64,000 bases of DNA from Bacteroidota bacterium (lineage in GTDB: Bacteria > Bacteroidota > Ignavibacteria > Kryptoniales > JAKASW01): positions 1-64,000 of the forward strand of contig JAKAMG010000006.1 of assembly GCA_021812985.1 (NCBI GenBank), in the 5' to 3' direction. A program made the position numbers and the translations under genes. Below the pieces are notes generated by a model. It ran no database searches. It was not told where the DNA came from and saw only the letters and a program-made list of their open reading frames with translations. This document shows positions 30,503-39,797 of the stretch, piece by piece (the first letter of the stretch is position 1; each line of letters begins with the position of its first letter).

Positions 30503-31261
30503 ATGCTGGAGCTTTTGAGACTTCGTAAAAGACATGGAAGCCAGGCGATCCCGGACATCGTCAAGGCGGAACTCATGGAAACCCACAGAGGTTTTCCTGA
30601 AATAAATGAATCGAGGTTCTCTGGAAATCTAGACGAGCTGACCGCAATTTGTCCCACAGGCGCTATCGGCACGAGACCTCTTTCGATAGACATGGGGAAA
30701 TGCATTTTCTGCGGCGAGTGTGAGATACAGTCGGCGGGCGCCATCAGGTTCACTAACAGACATAAGACGGCGTCGACCAGAAGGGACGATCTTGTCGTTC
30801 CATCGGGATTGGCTTACGAAGAGTTCGGCGCGAAGGCGATTGAAGCTGCGGGAGGAATACGGAAAATACTTGGCCGTTCATTGAAGCTCAGGCAGGTTTC
30901 CGCGGGGGGGTGTAACGGGTGTGAGATGGAGCTCAATGCCTGCTCCAACGTGAACTTCGATATGGGGAGGTTCGGCATCGACTTCGTGGCCTCTCCCCGA
31001 CATGCCGATGGAATCGTGATCACCGGCCCAATCACGGGCAATATGGCGCCTGCCCTCTCTGACGCCTACAAAAGCGTGAGCGATCCGAAAATCGTTGTGG
31101 CTGTAGGCGCATGCGCCATCAGCGGGGGAGTGTTCGCGGAATCCAAACACTTGAACCGTACCTTCGTTGGCGAAGTGCAGGTCGACCTGTTTGTTCCCGG
31201 ATGTCCGCCGCATCCACTTACTTTTATAAATGCAATTCTTGATTTTCTGAAACGTCGCTGA
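30503..31261 (+). CDS. Ferredoxin domain fused to NuoB/HyfI-like small subunit (N2-type cluster)
   Basis: Start refined to ATG 30503 (MLELLRLRKRHGSQAIPDI). GGCNGCEMELNA...VAVGACAISGGVFAES...FVPGCPPHPLTFINAI small-subunit motifs; upstream ferredoxin-like ICPTGAI...KCIFCGECEIQSAGAI. Confidence 0.94.
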   Translation: MLELLRLRKRHGSQAIPDIVKAELMETHRGFPEINESRFSGNLDELTAICPTGAIGTRPLSIDMGKCIFCGECEIQSAGAIRFTNRHKTASTRRDDLVVPSGLAYEEFGAKAIEAAGGIRKILGRSLKLRQVSAGGCNGCEMELNACSNVNFDMGRFGIDFVASPRHADGIVITGPITGNMAPALSDAYKSVSDPKIVVAVGACAISGGVFAESKHLNRTFVGEVQVDLFVPGCPPHPLTFINAILDFLKRR

Positions 31262-31645
31262 AAAGTCTTCCCGGGAGATTAGTGGGTACTTCCTTCGTGT
31301 GACCCCCTCTTATCTTTTCCTCATTGTCTTGCTCAAGCCGTGAACCGGGTTGCGGTAGCGTTGACTTCCATCCCACGATGATTAAGTAACGCCCGGAAAT
31401 GGCCACGTCTCAAATTCATGTGATGGTGTTCGTGGCCAATTCATTCCCGCCGTCTTCTCGTTTGCCCGGTGGTAGACCTAGATGCAGAAAATGTTCTTCG
31501 GTTCAGTTTGCCAAAGCTTGCTGAGATTACTAACTTACCAGGCGCACATCACTCGTAGATTGCCACCCAGGCGTACGGGAGAGTCTGATGACGCAGTTCT
31601 TTTAATCCACGTTTCAAGAGACAGGACTAAGGGAGGTACCCAGGA

Positions 31646-32341
31646 ATGAGAACGATACTTCGTTACGCTTTTCTATCGCTGATTCTCCTTCAATATTCCG
31701 CCTACGGCCAAACCGTCACCGATTGGGCAAACCTGAAAAGATACGCTGAGGCCGATAGCAATCTCCCTCAGTTGGCTCCGGGAGAAAAGCGGGTTGTCTT
31801 CATGGGTAACTCCATCACTGAATTCTGGGCCAGGCTGGACAGCACCTTCTTCATTGACAACGGTTACATCGACAGAGGAATCAGCGGGCAGGTATCATCT
31901 CAGATGCTGCTCCGCTTCAGACAGGATGTTATCGACCTCAAACCGACGGTCGTCGTGATTCTCGCCGGTACAAATGACATAGCGGAAAATGCCGGTCCGA
32001 TATCACTGGAAGATGTCATGGGGAACATTATCTCCATGGCACAACTGGCTGAGACGAATAATATTAAAGTGATTCTTTGCTCCGTACTGCCGGCGTACGA
32101 TTTTCCATGGCACAAGGGTTTGCAGCCAGCGGAGAAGATCGTGAAGCTGAACTCCATGATTAAATCGTACTGTGATAAAAGCAATATCACCTACGCGGAT
32201 TACTACTCGAAAATGGTCGATGAGATGAAGGGGTTACCCGAAAAATATTCGCAAGACGGTGTCCATCCAAACTATGAAGGTTACAAGGTTATGGACTCGG
32301 TCATTAAGGGAGAAATCAATTCGTTACTGAGATCAAAATAG
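31646..32341 (+). CDS. SGNH/GDSL hydrolase family protein, secreted
   Basis: Signal peptide; VVFMGNSITEFW (block I), VVVILAGTNDIAENAG (block III), DGVHPNYEGY (block V). Confidence 0.92.
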   Translation: MRTILRYAFLSLILLQYSAYGQTVTDWANLKRYAEADSNLPQLAPGEKRVVFMGNSITEFWARLDSTFFIDNGYIDRGISGQVSSQMLLRFRQDVIDLKPTVVVILAGTNDIAENAGPISLEDVMGNIISMAQLAETNNIKVILCSVLPAYDFPWHKGLQPAEKIVKLNSMIKSYCDKSNITYADYYSKMVDEMKGLPEKYSQDGVHPNYEGYKVMDSVIKGEINSLLRSK

Positions 32342-32578
32342 CGTTTGTTTGGCGGATGCTTCCGGTCCGCTCCAGTCTGGCGACAGCAAGGCATACCGGC
32401 CTGCGTGTTTTTGCCACCGGTGAGGTAAAACAGTGCAAGAACCCGTATTGACCCCCTTTCTTCCGTTGAGAAGCGATGTGAAAGTAGGGGAATCGCCGGT
32501 TGCATGCCGGCACCAATTTTGTGGAACCTAAAGAGGTAGCTTTTGTTTAATTTTATTGAAGGATATATTTAGTAGTAA

Positions 32579-33010
32579 ATGAGTACGAGAGTTAAATATT
32601 TCAATCTTCTGGTCCTGTCGGCCTTCCTGGTCGGGCAGGTTCAGTACGCGTACTCCTATTATTTCTGCAGCATGTCAAAGCAGCAGGTCAGCTCTCCGTC
32701 GATGAATATGGACATGATGGATGCCGCGTCAGAAAACATGTGCGACCAGTGTCAGGCAGTTACGCCGATTCGCGATGGCGCGCATCTCACCCAGACTGAT
32801 TGTGTCAGCTTAATTACATCCCAGAAAAGCACGGTCGACAACTTTACCGACTCACACAGGCTGGTACAGCATTTCATATCAGCCGCATTAGTCGGCAGTT
32901 CTCTTTCAACGGTTGCCTCTCGGCTGCCATTTACTGCATCCCACGTACTGCCTACCGCTGTTTCACCTCCATTAGATTTACCAACTCTCAATAGTAATCT
33001 CCGTATTTAA
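32579..33010 (+). CDS. Small exported Cys/Met-containing protein, possible periplasmic metal-binding protein
   Basis: 143 aa, N-terminal hydrophobic segment, YYFCSMSKQQ and MNMDMMDAASENMCDQCQAV; located upstream of the Cus-like operon. Confidence 0.55.
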   Translation: MSTRVKYFNLLVLSAFLVGQVQYAYSYYFCSMSKQQVSSPSMNMDMMDAASENMCDQCQAVTPIRDGAHLTQTDCVSLITSQKSTVDNFTDSHRLVQHFISAALVGSSLSTVASRLPFTASHVLPTAVSPPLDLPTLNSNLRI

Positions 33011-33168
33011 GTCCTCTCCCCGGCGATAAGTTCCCTGGGGCGTAGTGTGTCCGAGCGAACATGCCGTGCACGGTGTGATCCAGACCGCTCAGTCCCTCGA
33101 TGTACTTGTCTATTCTCCTCAAATGTGCTTAATCGTGCAGTGGGCTTCCGCTGCATTAGAAAAGGAAA

Positions 33169-34479
33169 ATGGAAAGGCGAAGCATGTTTTCAAAGAATCT
33201 TAGGTTGTCAATTTTGAATTGCGTAATAGGACTGGGGCTTGTTCTGCTATCGACGGTGAGCGCGTTCGGAAGGTCTCAGCTTGACAGCCTCATCTCGGTG
33301 GCGGTGAGGCACAATCCTGAAATCAGGATGGCCCAATATGAATCGATGGCAGCTCAGGCAAAGCTTGAGCCTGCGGGACAACTCCCTGATCCCGAGCTAA
33401 GGGTGGGAGCCATGAATGTTCCATCCGATTTCAACTTCACTTCCGAGACCATGACGATGGCGCCGGAATTCACGCTGATGGAAATGTTCCCGTGGTTTGG
33501 GAAGTTATCTGCCGCCGCCGATGCCGAGAAATACGGATACGAGTCTTCGTCGGACAGACTGGCGAGCGTGGCACTTGACGTTGTGACCAATCTGAAGAAA
33601 ATCTATGGCGAGCTTTATAGCGTCGAGAAATCTGTGCAGTATCTTGAATACAAGAAGCGGCTCCTCCAAGGCGTGGTCAGGGTCGCTGAGCAGCTATTCG
33701 CCGTCGGCCAGGTTCCTCAACAGGATGTCTTCCGTGCTACCGCTGAGCTGACTATGGTACAATCCGCTATCGTACTGAAACGGGGAGAACTTTCCGAATT
33801 GGAAGCAAAGCTTGGTGCAATCCTCGGCCGGAACGAGTCCTACAGATTACAGGTCGATACACTAATGCTCCCTGATCTCGCACCCCTGTCAACGCTTGAA
33901 ATCAGACTACGTGAAGGAAGCCCTGATCTGAGTGAGGTAAGGAACGTTCAGCGGGCAGCTGAGGCAAAGGAGGTATTGGCGAGAAAAGCGGCGGTACCGG
34001 ACATCACTGCCGGGGTGTCGTACGGATTTCGCAGCGCGCTTATCCCGGGCGGCATGAAAGCCCCGAATCTCATAAGCGTCGAGTTCGGAGTCAATATTCC
34101 AATCTTCTTCGGGGCCCGACAACAGAAGATGATTGATGAGGCGGATTTCATGCGGCGTGCCGCCGACCAGCAATATGGCGTGGTCACTCTCGCGTTATAC
34201 AGCCGGCTCCGCTCCTCGTATGCAAATGCGGCCGCCCAAAAAGAGCTTATTCCTCTTTATGCAAATGAATTGATCCCGCAGTATGAGGCGACTTACAACT
34301 CTTCGCTGTCTGCCTATTCCGTTGGTAAGACGACATTCGCGATGCTGATTGACAACCTTACCACTTTGATAAATGCGAAAATTGAGTTTGTGAAAATTGA
34401 ATCCGCGTATTTCTCCGCATCAGCCGACATTTCTAGGCTTGTCGGAGAAGGTTCAGAATCTTACAAAGGTGTGAAATGA
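33169..34479 (+). CDS. TolC/CusC-like outer membrane efflux protein
   Basis: 436 aa; signal peptide, SLISVAVRHNPEIRMAQYESMAAQAKLEPAGQLPDPELRVGAMNVP typical of heavy-metal RND OMFs; overlaps next gene. Confidence 0.92.
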   Translation: MERRSMFSKNLRLSILNCVIGLGLVLLSTVSAFGRSQLDSLISVAVRHNPEIRMAQYESMAAQAKLEPAGQLPDPELRVGAMNVPSDFNFTSETMTMAPEFTLMEMFPWFGKLSAAADAEKYGYESSSDRLASVALDVVTNLKKIYGELYSVEKSVQYLEYKKRLLQGVVRVAEQLFAVGQVPQQDVFRATAELTMVQSAIVLKRGELSELEAKLGAILGRNESYRLQVDTLMLPDLAPLSTLEIRLREGSPDLSEVRNVQRAAEAKEVLARKAAVPDITAGVSYGFRSALIPGGMKAPNLISVEFGVNIPIFFGARQQKMIDEADFMRRAADQQYGVVTLALYSRLRSSYANAAAQKELIPLYANELIPQYEATYNSSLSAYSVGKTTFAMLIDNLTTLINAKIEFVKIESAYFSASADISRLVGEGSESYKGVK

Positions 34480-36158
34480 GAAAAACATATTTGATAATCG
34501 TCCCATTGATCGCGACAGCGCTTATGCTGGCTGGCTGTGGCAAATCTCAAAGAGGGAGCGGTACAGCTAGCGGAGATTCGACCGTAGTCGGCGCCAGCTC
34601 CGGCGCACGGAAAGTCTTGTTCTGGTACGATCCCATGAATCCGACAGTCCACTTCGACCACCCCGGGAAATCTCCGTTCATGGATATGGAGCTTCAGCCG
34701 ATGTATGCCGACCGGAACGTTTCCAATCCAAACATGATTTCTGTGGATCCTGCCATGGTACAAAACATCGGTGTTGTAACGGCGCCGGTCGAACGCCGCC
34801 GGCTTACCAGGACTATCAACACGTACGGCGTAGTAATGCCGGACGAGAAGAGCATAAGCGACATAAATACGCGCGTCAGCGGCTGGATTGACAGACTATA
34901 CTTTGACTATACCGGCATGACTGTTCGAAAGGGAGAGCCGATGGCCGTCATATACAGCCCTGAGCTGATTGCCGCCGAACAGGAATTCCTGCAATCCGTG
35001 AGCTTTGCGGGAGTCAGCGGGAACGGCGTAACACAGTCAAATCCTCTAATAGCCAGCGCGCGTCAACGTCTCGCATTCTTCGGGATGAGCGACGGGGAAA
35101 TCAATGAGCTTCAAAAGACAGGTAAGGTAAACGACCGGGTCACGATTTATTCTCCAAGTGACGGTGTGATTTTGGAAAAGGATGTATTCGAGGGACAGAA
35201 GATTTCCGAAGGCCAAAGTCTTTTCAGGGTCGCGAACCTCTACCAAGTGTGGATTCTCGCCGACGTATTCAAGATTGACATGCCGTTTCTGAAACTCGGC
35301 TCACCGGCGACCGTGAGCTACAGCAGTTCTGAATCATATGATGGGGAGGTCGATTTCGTCTACCCTGAAGTCGATGCCGCGGCAAGAAGCGTGAAAGTCA
35401 GGATCCCGCTCTACAATCCTGACATGGATATGAAAGTCGGACAGTATGTGAATGTCACGATTCGTTCGCAGGTTAGCTATGACGCGGTCGCGGTCCCTTC
35501 ACAGGCGGTAATCAACACGGGGCTCAGGCAGGTTGTCGCTGTGGCTCTCGGAGCAGGAAAATTTGAAATTCGTCAGGTAAAACTGGGCGCGTATGCAGAT
35601 GGTTATTACGAGGTGCTCGATGGCCTCGACGAGGGAGAAATGGTGGTGACGTCAGGACAATTTCTTATCGATTCCGACGCGAACCTGCGTGAGGCTGGCG
35701 CCGCCATGGCCGGCATGTCCATGCCGCCCCCTTCGCCCGGAACTCCCGATGGGCAAAACGGAAGCACTGACGACATGCCTGGAATGAATGTACCCACTCA
35801 TGGAAACGGTTCAGCTGAACGCACGGAGGACATGCCCGGCATGGATATGCATGGCAAGGGGATGGACCATCTAACGCATAACGGAGACCACCGAACGGGG
35901 AACGGATCAACGCAAAGCATGGATATGCCGGGGATGAATATGAGATCCAGGAAGAAGACGGTGAAGAGAAGCTCCATGGAAGGCATCGGGATGCCAGGAT
36001 TGGACATGTCGGGCCACGCCGCGAAGAAGATGAACGCGGAGCGGAAGACGAAATCGGTAAAGCCTAAGAATAATGATTCCATGGACGGAATGGACATTAA
36101 CATGCCCGGAATGAAGATGGGCAACATGTCAAACGATAGTACGAGACAGGAGCACTGA
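34476..36158 (+). CDS. CusB-like efflux periplasmic adaptor with heavy-metal-binding domain and Met/His-rich C-terminal tail
   Basis: VLFWYDPMNPTVHFDHPGKSPFMDMELQPMY metal-binding segment; RVSGWIDRLYFDYTGMTVRKGEPMAVIYSPELIAAEQEFL; repeated DMPGM motifs at C-terminus. Confidence 0.95.
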   Translation: MRKTYLIIVPLIATALMLAGCGKSQRGSGTASGDSTVVGASSGARKVLFWYDPMNPTVHFDHPGKSPFMDMELQPMYADRNVSNPNMISVDPAMVQNIGVVTAPVERRRLTRTINTYGVVMPDEKSISDINTRVSGWIDRLYFDYTGMTVRKGEPMAVIYSPELIAAEQEFLQSVSFAGVSGNGVTQSNPLIASARQRLAFFGMSDGEINELQKTGKVNDRVTIYSPSDGVILEKDVFEGQKISEGQSLFRVANLYQVWILADVFKIDMPFLKLGSPATVSYSSSESYDGEVDFVYPEVDAAARSVKVRIPLYNPDMDMKVGQYVNVTIRSQVSYDAVAVPSQAVINTGLRQVVAVALGAGKFEIRQVKLGAYADGYYEVLDGLDEGEMVVTSGQFLIDSDANLREAGAAMAGMSMPPPSPGTPDGQNGSTDDMPGMNVPTHGNGSAERTEDMPGMDMHGKGMDHLTHNGDHRTGNGSTQSMDMPGMNMRSRKKTVKRSSMEGIGMPGLDMSGHAAKKMNAERKTKSVKPKNNDSMDGMDINMPGMKMGNMSNDSTRQEH

Positions 36159-36159
36159 C

Positions 36160-39100
36160 ATGCTTGCGAAAATAATTGAATGGTCGATAAAGAATCGCTT
36201 CATAGTCATGCTGCTCCTGATCTTCCTACTGGCGGCGGGCTATTACTCTCTGTCGACAAGCCCCGTCGACGCGATCCCGGATTTGAGCGATGTCCAGGTG
36301 ATTGTGTACACGGAGTATCCCGGCCAGTCGCCGACGGTGGTACAGGACCAGGTCACGTATCCGCTCACCTCATCTCTCATTTCGCTTCCAAATGCAAAAG
36401 TCGTACGCGGTTACTCCTACTTCGGATTCTCGCTGGTCTACATAATCTTCAAAGATGGCACAGATCTCTACTGGGCCCGAAGCCGTGTTCTGGAGTACCT
36501 CAATTATGCGGCTAAGCGATTACCGCAGGGGGTGATGCCCGCTCTTGGTCCTGACGCCACGCCTGTCGGCTGGGTCTACGAGTATGCTCTCAAGTCCGAC
36601 AAGAGAAGCCTTGGGGACTTGCGCTCGATACAGGATTATTATTTAAAGTATGGGCTATCGACAGTACCGGGTGTCGCAGAGGTCGCGAGCGTCGGCGGAT
36701 ACGTGAAGGAGTGGAGGGCCACGCTCGACCCGCGCAAACTTTTGGCATACCACATTTCTCCCATGCAGGTGATGAACTCCATCAAGGAAAGCAACAACGA
36801 CGTAGGCGGGGAGGTCATCGACCATGCCGGGTATGAGCTGATGATTAGAGGTCTTGGTTACATCAAGACACCGGACGACATGAAGAATATTCCTCTCGGT
36901 GTATCCCGCGGCGGTAGATTCTACCCGCTCTCTGGCGCTATGGGTACGGCACAGAACGGGAGCGCTGAATCCGGTTCTATGAACAGTGGGTCTTCTCAGC
37001 AGGGGATGGGACGGAGCGCGGGGAGTGCAACTTCAGACACGCGGAATCTTGTCTCTGCCTACCAGTCTCCTGCATCCGATTTTTCCACCGGAACTCCGGT
37101 TCTCCTTGGAGACGTTGCAGATGTCGAGGTAGTCGCGGCCGCGCGGCGCGGAGTGGCGGATCTGAACGGCGAAGGAGACGTTGTCGGAGGTATAATCGAG
37201 ATGCGATACGGGGAGAACGCGCTCAAAGTCATCGAGGGGGTTAAGGCAAAACTCGCCGAGCTGAAACAGGGGCTACCGCCTGACGTCCATATAGTTCCCG
37301 TCTACGACAGGGCTGACCTGATCCAAAGAGCTATCAACACACTTCGGGACAAGCTCATAGAGGAATCAATCATAGTGGCTTTGGTTTGCCTCCTCTTCCT
37401 GTTCCACTTCAGAAGCGGGTTCGTCGCGATATTCACTCTCCCCACCGCGATACTCATGGCATTCATCGTGATGAGGTGGCAAGGACTTAACGCGAATATT
37501 ATGTCACTCGGAGGGATTGCCGTTGCGATTGGAGCGATGGTGGACTCCGCCATAATCATGATCGAGAACGCCCACAAACATATCGAGGAGGATGGCGGGA
37601 AGACGGACAGGTGGACACTCATCACTGAATCGTCGAAGGAGGTCGGCCCGTCTCTGTTCTACTCACTTCTCGTGATAACCGTATCGTTCGTGCCAGTGTT
37701 TGCTTTGACCGGACAATCCGGTCGCCTGTTCAAGCCGCTCGCGTTTACCAAGACTTATTCGATGGCGGCCGCCGCGCTACTCGGCATAACTGTCGTACCC
37801 ATTCTGATGGGATACTTCATAAGGGGAAAAGTGCCGCCGGAAGAAAGGAATCCAATCAACCGGATATTGATGAAATTATATGCTCCGGTACTTGATTTCG
37901 TATTGAAATTCAAATGGTGGGTTCTCGGTGTTGCTTTGCTGATAATGGGAGTCACGGTCTATCCCTACATGAGGCTTGGTTCAGAGTTCATGCCGCCACT
38001 TTGGGAGGGAACCCTCCTCTACATGCCTTCCACGTTTCCGGGAATCTCCATTACGCAGGCACGCCAGACGCTCGAGATGACGGACAAGATCATAAAGAAA
38101 TTTCCGGAAGTCACGACCGTGTTTGGAAAAGCGGGTAGAGCGAATACACCTCTGGATCCGGCCGGTCTTGACATGTTCGAGACAACAGTGAATCTCAAGC
38201 CTGAATCTGAATGGCCAAAGGGAATGACGCCGGAAAAACTGAAAGCGGCTCTGAATGATGCCCTTCAGGTTCCGGGCCTTTCAAATGTCTGGACCATGCC
38301 CATCAAGAATCGCGTAGACATGACCAGCACCGGGATCAAAAGCCAGATCGGCATAAAAGTCATGGGGCCTGATCTCGATTCGCTCCAGGCTATAGGGGAG
38401 AGGATAGAGGCTCTTCTGAAGAAACTTCCTGAAACCTCGAGCGCGTTCGCGGAGCGTGTCGGATTCGGAAATTATGTCGACTTCAAGATAGACCGGGTCG
38501 AAGCGGCGAGATACGATCTGAGTGTGGAAGATATTGAAGACGTTATTAAAAGCGCAATGGGCGGCATGCCAGTTGGGCAGATCGTCTCAGGCATTGAGCG
38601 TTACCCGATCACCGTCCGCTACGCGCTCGAACAAAGGGACAATCCAGAAGCCCTGAAACGCGTTCTTGTCCCCACGCCTACCGGAGCCCAAATTCCGATA
38701 GGGGATGTGGCGCAAATGATAATTCATCACGGCCCGATGTTCATCAGGACGGAAGGCGCCGTTCCGACCATCTACGTCTTCGTGGATGCAAACACTTCAG
38801 ACATAGGTGGATACGTCTCCAAAGCAAAGCAATACCTTGCGCAGAATCTCAAGGTTCCGACGGGCTACTTCATAACCTGGAGCGGACAATTCGAGTTCAT
38901 GCAGGAAGCCGCGAGGACTTTGTGGCTCATAATTCCGGCCACGCTGCTCCTTGTCCTCCTCATCATCCACCTCAACACGAAGTCCCTGACGAAAACGCTC
39001 ATCGTCATGCTTGCCGTCCCGTTCTCACTCGTGGGGGCGATATGGTTCCTTTACATACTCGGTTACAACCTCAGCGTAGCGGTCGCGGTCGGCATGATTG

Positions 39101-39492
39101 CGCTTGCAGGCCTCGATGCTGAAACTGGTGTGGTGATGCTCTTATATCTGGACATCGCATACGAAAAGATGAAGAATGCCGGACATATGCTGACATCTGC
39201 ACATCTTAAGGAAGCCATACACGAGGGTGCTGTGAGAAGAGTTCGCCCCAAGATGATGACCGCTTCTGCAATCTTCGCGGGCCTGCTCCCGATTATGTGG
39301 GCCACCGGGACAGGCGCTGACGTGATGAAGAGGATCGCGGCTCCAATGGTTGGAGGAGTAGTCACAAGCGTGCTTCTTGAACTCATGGTCTATCCGGTGA
39401 TTTATTATCTCTGGAGGAGACGGGAACTGAGACAAAAAGCGGGTATTGTCGAAAGCTTTTCGCAAGGGGGGAAGGAGCCTGAAGGTAGGTAA
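36160..39492 (+). CDS. CusA/CzcA-family heavy-metal RND efflux pump
   Basis: 1110 aa; DAIPDLSDVQVIVYTEYPGQSPTVVQDQVTYPL, GGIAVAIGAMVDSAIIMIENAHKHIE, LNGEGDVVGGIIEMRYGENALKVI, VKVMGPDLDSLQ. Confidence 0.97.
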   Translation: MLAKIIEWSIKNRFIVMLLLIFLLAAGYYSLSTSPVDAIPDLSDVQVIVYTEYPGQSPTVVQDQVTYPLTSSLISLPNAKVVRGYSYFGFSLVYIIFKDGTDLYWARSRVLEYLNYAAKRLPQGVMPALGPDATPVGWVYEYALKSDKRSLGDLRSIQDYYLKYGLSTVPGVAEVASVGGYVKEWRATLDPRKLLAYHISPMQVMNSIKESNNDVGGEVIDHAGYELMIRGLGYIKTPDDMKNIPLGVSRGGRFYPLSGAMGTAQNGSAESGSMNSGSSQQGMGRSAGSATSDTRNLVSAYQSPASDFSTGTPVLLGDVADVEVVAAARRGVADLNGEGDVVGGIIEMRYGENALKVIEGVKAKLAELKQGLPPDVHIVPVYDRADLIQRAINTLRDKLIEESIIVALVCLLFLFHFRSGFVAIFTLPTAILMAFIVMRWQGLNANIMSLGGIAVAIGAMVDSAIIMIENAHKHIEEDGGKTDRWTLITESSKEVGPSLFYSLLVITVSFVPVFALTGQSGRLFKPLAFTKTYSMAAAALLGITVVPILMGYFIRGKVPPEERNPINRILMKLYAPVLDFVLKFKWWVLGVALLIMGVTVYPYMRLGSEFMPPLWEGTLLYMPSTFPGISITQARQTLEMTDKIIKKFPEVTTVFGKAGRANTPLDPAGLDMFETTVNLKPESEWPKGMTPEKLKAALNDALQVPGLSNVWTMPIKNRVDMTSTGIKSQIGIKVMGPDLDSLQAIGERIEALLKKLPETSSAFAERVGFGNYVDFKIDRVEAARYDLSVEDIEDVIKSAMGGMPVGQIVSGIERYPITVRYALEQRDNPEALKRVLVPTPTGAQIPIGDVAQMIIHHGPMFIRTEGAVPTIYVFVDANTSDIGGYVSKAKQYLAQNLKVPTGYFITWSGQFEFMQEAARTLWLIIPATLLLVLLIIHLNTKSLTKTLIVMLAVPFSLVGAIWFLYILGYNLSVAVAVGMIALAGLDAETGVVMLLYLDIAYEKMKNAGHMLTSAHLKEAIHEGAVRRVRPKMMTASAIFAGLLPIMWATGTGADVMKRIAAPMVGGVVTSVLLELMVYPVIYYLWRRRELRQKAGIVESFSQGGKEPEGR

Positions 39493-39797
39493 CGTGATGT
39501 CACCTCGGGCGGCGGTTCCCAATGCCGCCGCTTCAGGTGAGTCCCATCGACTGCCCAATGCCGCTTGTAATGTATGATCGGCGACTAACCTGAGTGAAGT
39601 TGCCTGTGAGATGTTCTTTTCGCATCATGGCACGGTGGAGGTCACGCTTCAAAAGCCCTGGATCCATAACCACCGTTCGTAAGTCCCCCTCTTGGTTTGC
39701 CAATGCCCCATCGGAACACTAATTTGCCATAAGTACTGGTTTTGGGTGAAGCTCAGCTGTAATACTGAGAACTTGTTCCGAATAAGGAGGCAATTCG

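Noticed and set aside
23997-31261. A functional hydrogenase-4 / formate hydrogenlyase
   Set aside because: Large subunit lacks the NiFe cysteines and no maturation or formate dehydrogenase genes are in the window; Ehr-type assignment fits better, so hyf gene symbols were not used.
32281-32516. Minus-strand ORFs (74 and 66 aa) between the SGNH hydrolase and the Cys/Met protein
   Set aside because: Overlap each other in different frames and have no recognisable domain.
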